From the NCBI GenBank assembly GCA_001790645.1, contig MGDB01000105.1:1-6183 (forward strand): a stretch of 6,183 bases of DNA, given 5' to 3'. Below are positions 3,939-6,183 of the stretch, piece after piece. The DNA is from Candidatus Schekmanbacteria bacterium GWA2_38_11 (GTDB lineage Bacteria; Schekmanbacteria; GWA2-38-11). The translations under genes and the position numbers were made by a program. The notes under the pieces were generated by a model. It was not told the origin of the DNA and did no database searches. It worked only from the letters and a program-made list of their open reading frames with translations. How positions within the stretch are numbered: the first letter of the stretch is position 1; each line of letters starts with the position of its first letter.

Positions 3939-6131
3939 ATGAAAAGTGAGTCAGCTACGATAGAGGGAGTTCTCACCCATGTTGTTTACTCAAACGAGGA
4001 GAACAGCTACACTGTTGCAAAGCTCAAGCTGGTAGACGAGTACAAGGTTGTTACAGTTGTGGGCAATCTTTACGGAGTAAGCACCGGAGAAACTTTGCGG
4101 CTTACAGGTGAATGGACTACACATAAGAAGTTTGGTGAGCAATTTAAAATAGAAAGCTATGCCTCTATTGCTCCTGCCACAATAAACGGGATTGAGAGAT
4201 ATTTAAGTTCAGGGCTGATAAAAGGGATAGGTCCTGTGATGGCAAAGAGGCTGGTTAAGAAGTTCGGGTTAAAGACCCTTGATGTGATTGAAAATGACAT
4301 AGAGAGCCTGAAGAAAGTGGACGGGATTGGAGAGAAAAGGATAGAACTGATAGCAAACGCATGGAGTGAACAGAAGGGGATCAGAGAGATAATGATTTTT
4401 CTTCAGGGCAATGGAATAAGCAGCGCCTACTCAGCCAAGATTTTTAAGGTCTATAAGAACGAGGCAATTTCTGTGGTAAAGACCAATCCCTACCGCCTTG
4501 CCACTGATGTCATAGGTATCGGCTTTAAAATAGCAGATCAGATTGCACAGAATCTGGGGATAGAAAAAAACTCAATAGAAAGGGCAAAGGCAGGAGTTGC
4601 ATATGTGCTGCAGGAGCTGGCTGATGAAGGTCATGTCTGCTACCCCTATGAAGAACTGAAAAATAAATGCAGCGAGCTTCTTGAAATAGACGGAAACGTG
4701 ATTGAAAATGCTCTGGCAGAGCTTGAAAGAGGAAAGGAGATTTATGTTGAGAGAAAAATCAAAGGAAATGATCAAAGCCCGGACGAGGGCGGTATAGTCT
4801 ATCAAATCCCCTTTTATGTTGCTGAATTAGGTGTCTCCTCAAGGATAGCGAGGCTCCTTGAAGTGTCTTTTGGAAGGGAAATAAAAAATGCGGAAGGGGA
4901 ACTTGAATCTGTTCAGAAACAACTTCATATAAAACTTGCCCCGGACCAGGTCAGGGCAATAAGGAATGCTATATTGAAAAAAATGATGATAATAACCGGT
5001 GGTCCTGGAACAGGTAAGACGACCATTGTGAGATCTATTCTGAAGATTTATGAGAAGTTGGGTGCCAGAGTGATTTTGGCTGCTCCTACAGGAAGGGCAG
5101 CTAAGCGGTTAGCCGAATCTACAGGGAGAGAAGCAAAAACAATTCACCGGCTCCTTGAATATAATCCACAGAAAGGGGGATTTGGCAAGAATGAGAGCTC
5201 AAAGCTCAAGGCTGATGTAATAATTATTGATGAAGCGTCCATGATTGACCTGATCCTGATGCACCATTTGCTTAAGGCAATACCTGAGACAGCAAAATTA
5301 ATACTGGTCGGGGACATCCATCAGCTCCCTTCAGTTGGTGCTGGGAATGTGTTAAAAGACATTATTAATTCTGAAAGGGTTGAGGTCGTGCAGCTAAAGG
5401 AAATTTTCAGGCAGGCTGCAGGCAGCATGATTATAGTCAACGCACACAGAATAAATAATGGGGAATTCCCGGTAATTCCAAAACCTAATAAAAAAGAAGA
5501 TCTCTTTGACTTTTATTTTATTGAAGAAGAGGATGGGGAGAAAGTCGTAAAGATCATCAAGGAACTCTGCATCGAGAGGATCCCAAAGAGGTTCAGGTTC
5601 CATCCTGTTGATGACATCCAGGTCTTAAGCCCGATGCATAAGGGATCAATAGGAGCAGCAAACCTTAACTATGAGTTGCAGGAAGCCCTGAACCCTGACG
5701 GTGCTGAGCTTGCAAGGGGAGGAAGAATATTCAGGGTCAATGACAAGGTGATGCAGATAAAAAATAATTATGAAAAAGACGTGTACAACGGTGATATAGG
5801 AAGGATAGCGGAGATTGATTTTGAAGAGCAGGAATTACAAGTAATGTATGATACCGTGGAAGTAAGCTATGATTTTTCAGAGCTTGATGAGATAACCCTT
5901 TCCTATGCAATATCTGTTCATAAGTCTCAGGGTTCTGAATACAATGCAGTAATAATCCCGCTCCTTGAACAGCACTATTTCCTTCTGCAGAGGAATCTCC
6001 TCTATACTGCAGTGACAAGGGGAAAGAAGCTTGTAGTTTTAATTGGCACAAAAAGGGCCATTGGAATGGCTTTAAGCAATAACAGGGTACAGGAAAGATA
6101 CACGATGCTGAGGCAGAGGCTGATGGAGTAA
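3939..6131 (+). CDS. recD2: RecD2 (RecD/TraA-type) ATP-dependent 5'-3' DNA helicase
   Basis: This superfamily 1B DNA helicase of the RecBC-independent RecD2 group takes part in DNA repair and replication fork maintenance. The product has 730 residues, the usual family length. An OB-like N-terminal domain covers about residues 5-75. Helix-hairpin-helix elements follow: IKGIGPVMAKRLVKKFG at 94-110, KKVDGIGEKRIELI at 125-138 and NPYRLATDVIGIGFKIAD at 183-200. Helicase motifs are complete: Walker A GGPGTGKTT at 354-362 (K360), motif Ia AAPTGRAAKRLAE at 381-393, Walker B IIIDEAS with D431 and E432, motif III LVGDIHQLPSVGAG at 456-469, the FRQA motif at 490-493 with R491, YNGDIG at 616-621, the SH3-flanking ISVHKSQGSEY at 658-668, and motif VI LLYTAVTRGK at 687-696. 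It is transcribed away from the lptG operon from its own promoter. No RecB or RecC gene is nearby, consistent with the stand-alone RecD2 form. Confidence 0.97.
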   Translation: MKSESATIEGVLTHVVYSNEENSYTVAKLKLVDEYKVVTVVGNLYGVSTGETLRLTGEWTTHKKFGEQFKIESYASIAPATINGIERYLSSGLIKGIGPVMAKRLVKKFGLKTLDVIENDIESLKKVDGIGEKRIELIANAWSEQKGIREIMIFLQGNGISSAYSAKIFKVYKNEAISVVKTNPYRLATDVIGIGFKIADQIAQNLGIEKNSIERAKAGVAYVLQELADEGHVCYPYEELKNKCSELLEIDGNVIENALAELERGKEIYVERKIKGNDQSPDEGGIVYQIPFYVAELGVSSRIARLLEVSFGREIKNAEGELESVQKQLHIKLAPDQVRAIRNAILKKMMIITGGPGTGKTTIVRSILKIYEKLGARVILAAPTGRAAKRLAESTGREAKTIHRLLEYNPQKGGFGKNESSKLKADVIIIDEASMIDLILMHHLLKAIPETAKLILVGDIHQLPSVGAGNVLKDIINSERVEVVQLKEIFRQAAGSMIIVNAHRINNGEFPVIPKPNKKEDLFDFYFIEEEDGEKVVKIIKELCIERIPKRFRFHPVDDIQVLSPMHKGSIGAANLNYELQEALNPDGAELARGGRIFRVNDKVMQIKNNYEKDVYNGDIGRIAEIDFEEQELQVMYDTVEVSYDFSELDEITLSYAISVHKSQGSEYNAVIIPLLEQHYFLLQRNLLYTAVTRGKKLVVLIGTKRAIGMALSNNRVQERYTMLRQRLME

Positions 6132-6139
6132 TGGCGAGT

Positions 6140-6167
6140 GCTGTAAGCTATAAGCTGTAGGCTGTAA
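6140..6167. repeat. 7-bp tandem repeat array (GCTGTAA-type) after recD2
   Basis: Four head-to-tail heptamers: GCTGTAA (6140-6146), GCTATAA (6147-6153), GCTGTAG (6154-6160) and GCTGTAA (6161-6167). The array begins 8 bases after the recD2 stop and may decay into GATAAGA beyond. It resembles the short heptamer tandem repeats known between genes in cyanobacteria and other groups. No terminator is visible in the 52 bases after recD2. Confidence 0.8.
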
Positions 6168-6183
6168 GATAAGAGTGTCAGAG

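Noticed and set aside
4572..5603. Minus-strand open frames opposite recD2
   Set aside because: They lie opposite a complete, motif-rich helicase gene and have no start signals.
5737..6051. 104-codon open frame antisense to the recD2 3' region
   Set aside because: It mirrors conserved helicase motifs on the other strand, and its product is unlike any protein family I recognise.
6131..6160. Small overlapping gene starting at the ATG that overlaps the recD2 stop
   Set aside because: It reaches a stop after nine codons inside the heptamer array.

Overview
The window comes from a Gram-negative bacterium of moderate, slightly AT-rich composition. Two outer-membrane lipopolysaccharide genes, an LptG permease and a lipid A-type acyltransferase, imply an LPS outer membrane. 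The protein style and the short tandem and palindromic repeats between genes recall uncultured lineages such as Nitrospirota, Schekmanbacteria or deltaproteobacteria-like groups. That placement is an impression; the sequence does not fix the phylum. No phage, transposon, CRISPR or RNA gene was found.

Minus strand, about 3564 down to 11: four tightly packed co-directional genes form a probable operon. In transcription order they are lptG (LPS export permease), a DUF2062 membrane protein, a XerD-type tyrosine recombinase, and an LpxL/HtrB-family acyltransferase. The gaps are 17, 2 and 10 bases, and the internal genes lack strong ribosome binding sites, which suggests translational coupling. The acyltransferase tailors the lipid part of LPS or a similar glycolipid, and LptG helps extract finished LPS from the inner membrane. 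The recombinase belongs to chromosome dimer resolution and looks like a passenger in the operon.

Middle, 3565-3938: a divergent intergenic region of 374 bases. It holds a good sigma70-type promoter and Shine-Dalgarno for the plus-strand gene, a candidate -10 for the minus-strand operon inside an inverted repeat, a perfect compact palindrome that looks like a dispersed repeat, and a 10-bp inverted repeat upstream of the plus-strand promoter.

Plus strand, 3939-6131: a complete recD2, encoding a superfamily 1 DNA helicase with all its motifs.

Both window edges consist of short tandem repeats. At the left edge these repeats (19-bp, 8-bp and 7-bp units) are read through by the acyltransferase gene and encode its last 40 residues. 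At the right edge four 7-bp units follow recD2. The genes are ordinary housekeeping families and I see no convincing new multi-gene system. The most unusual feature is the capture of repeat DNA as a protein tail.
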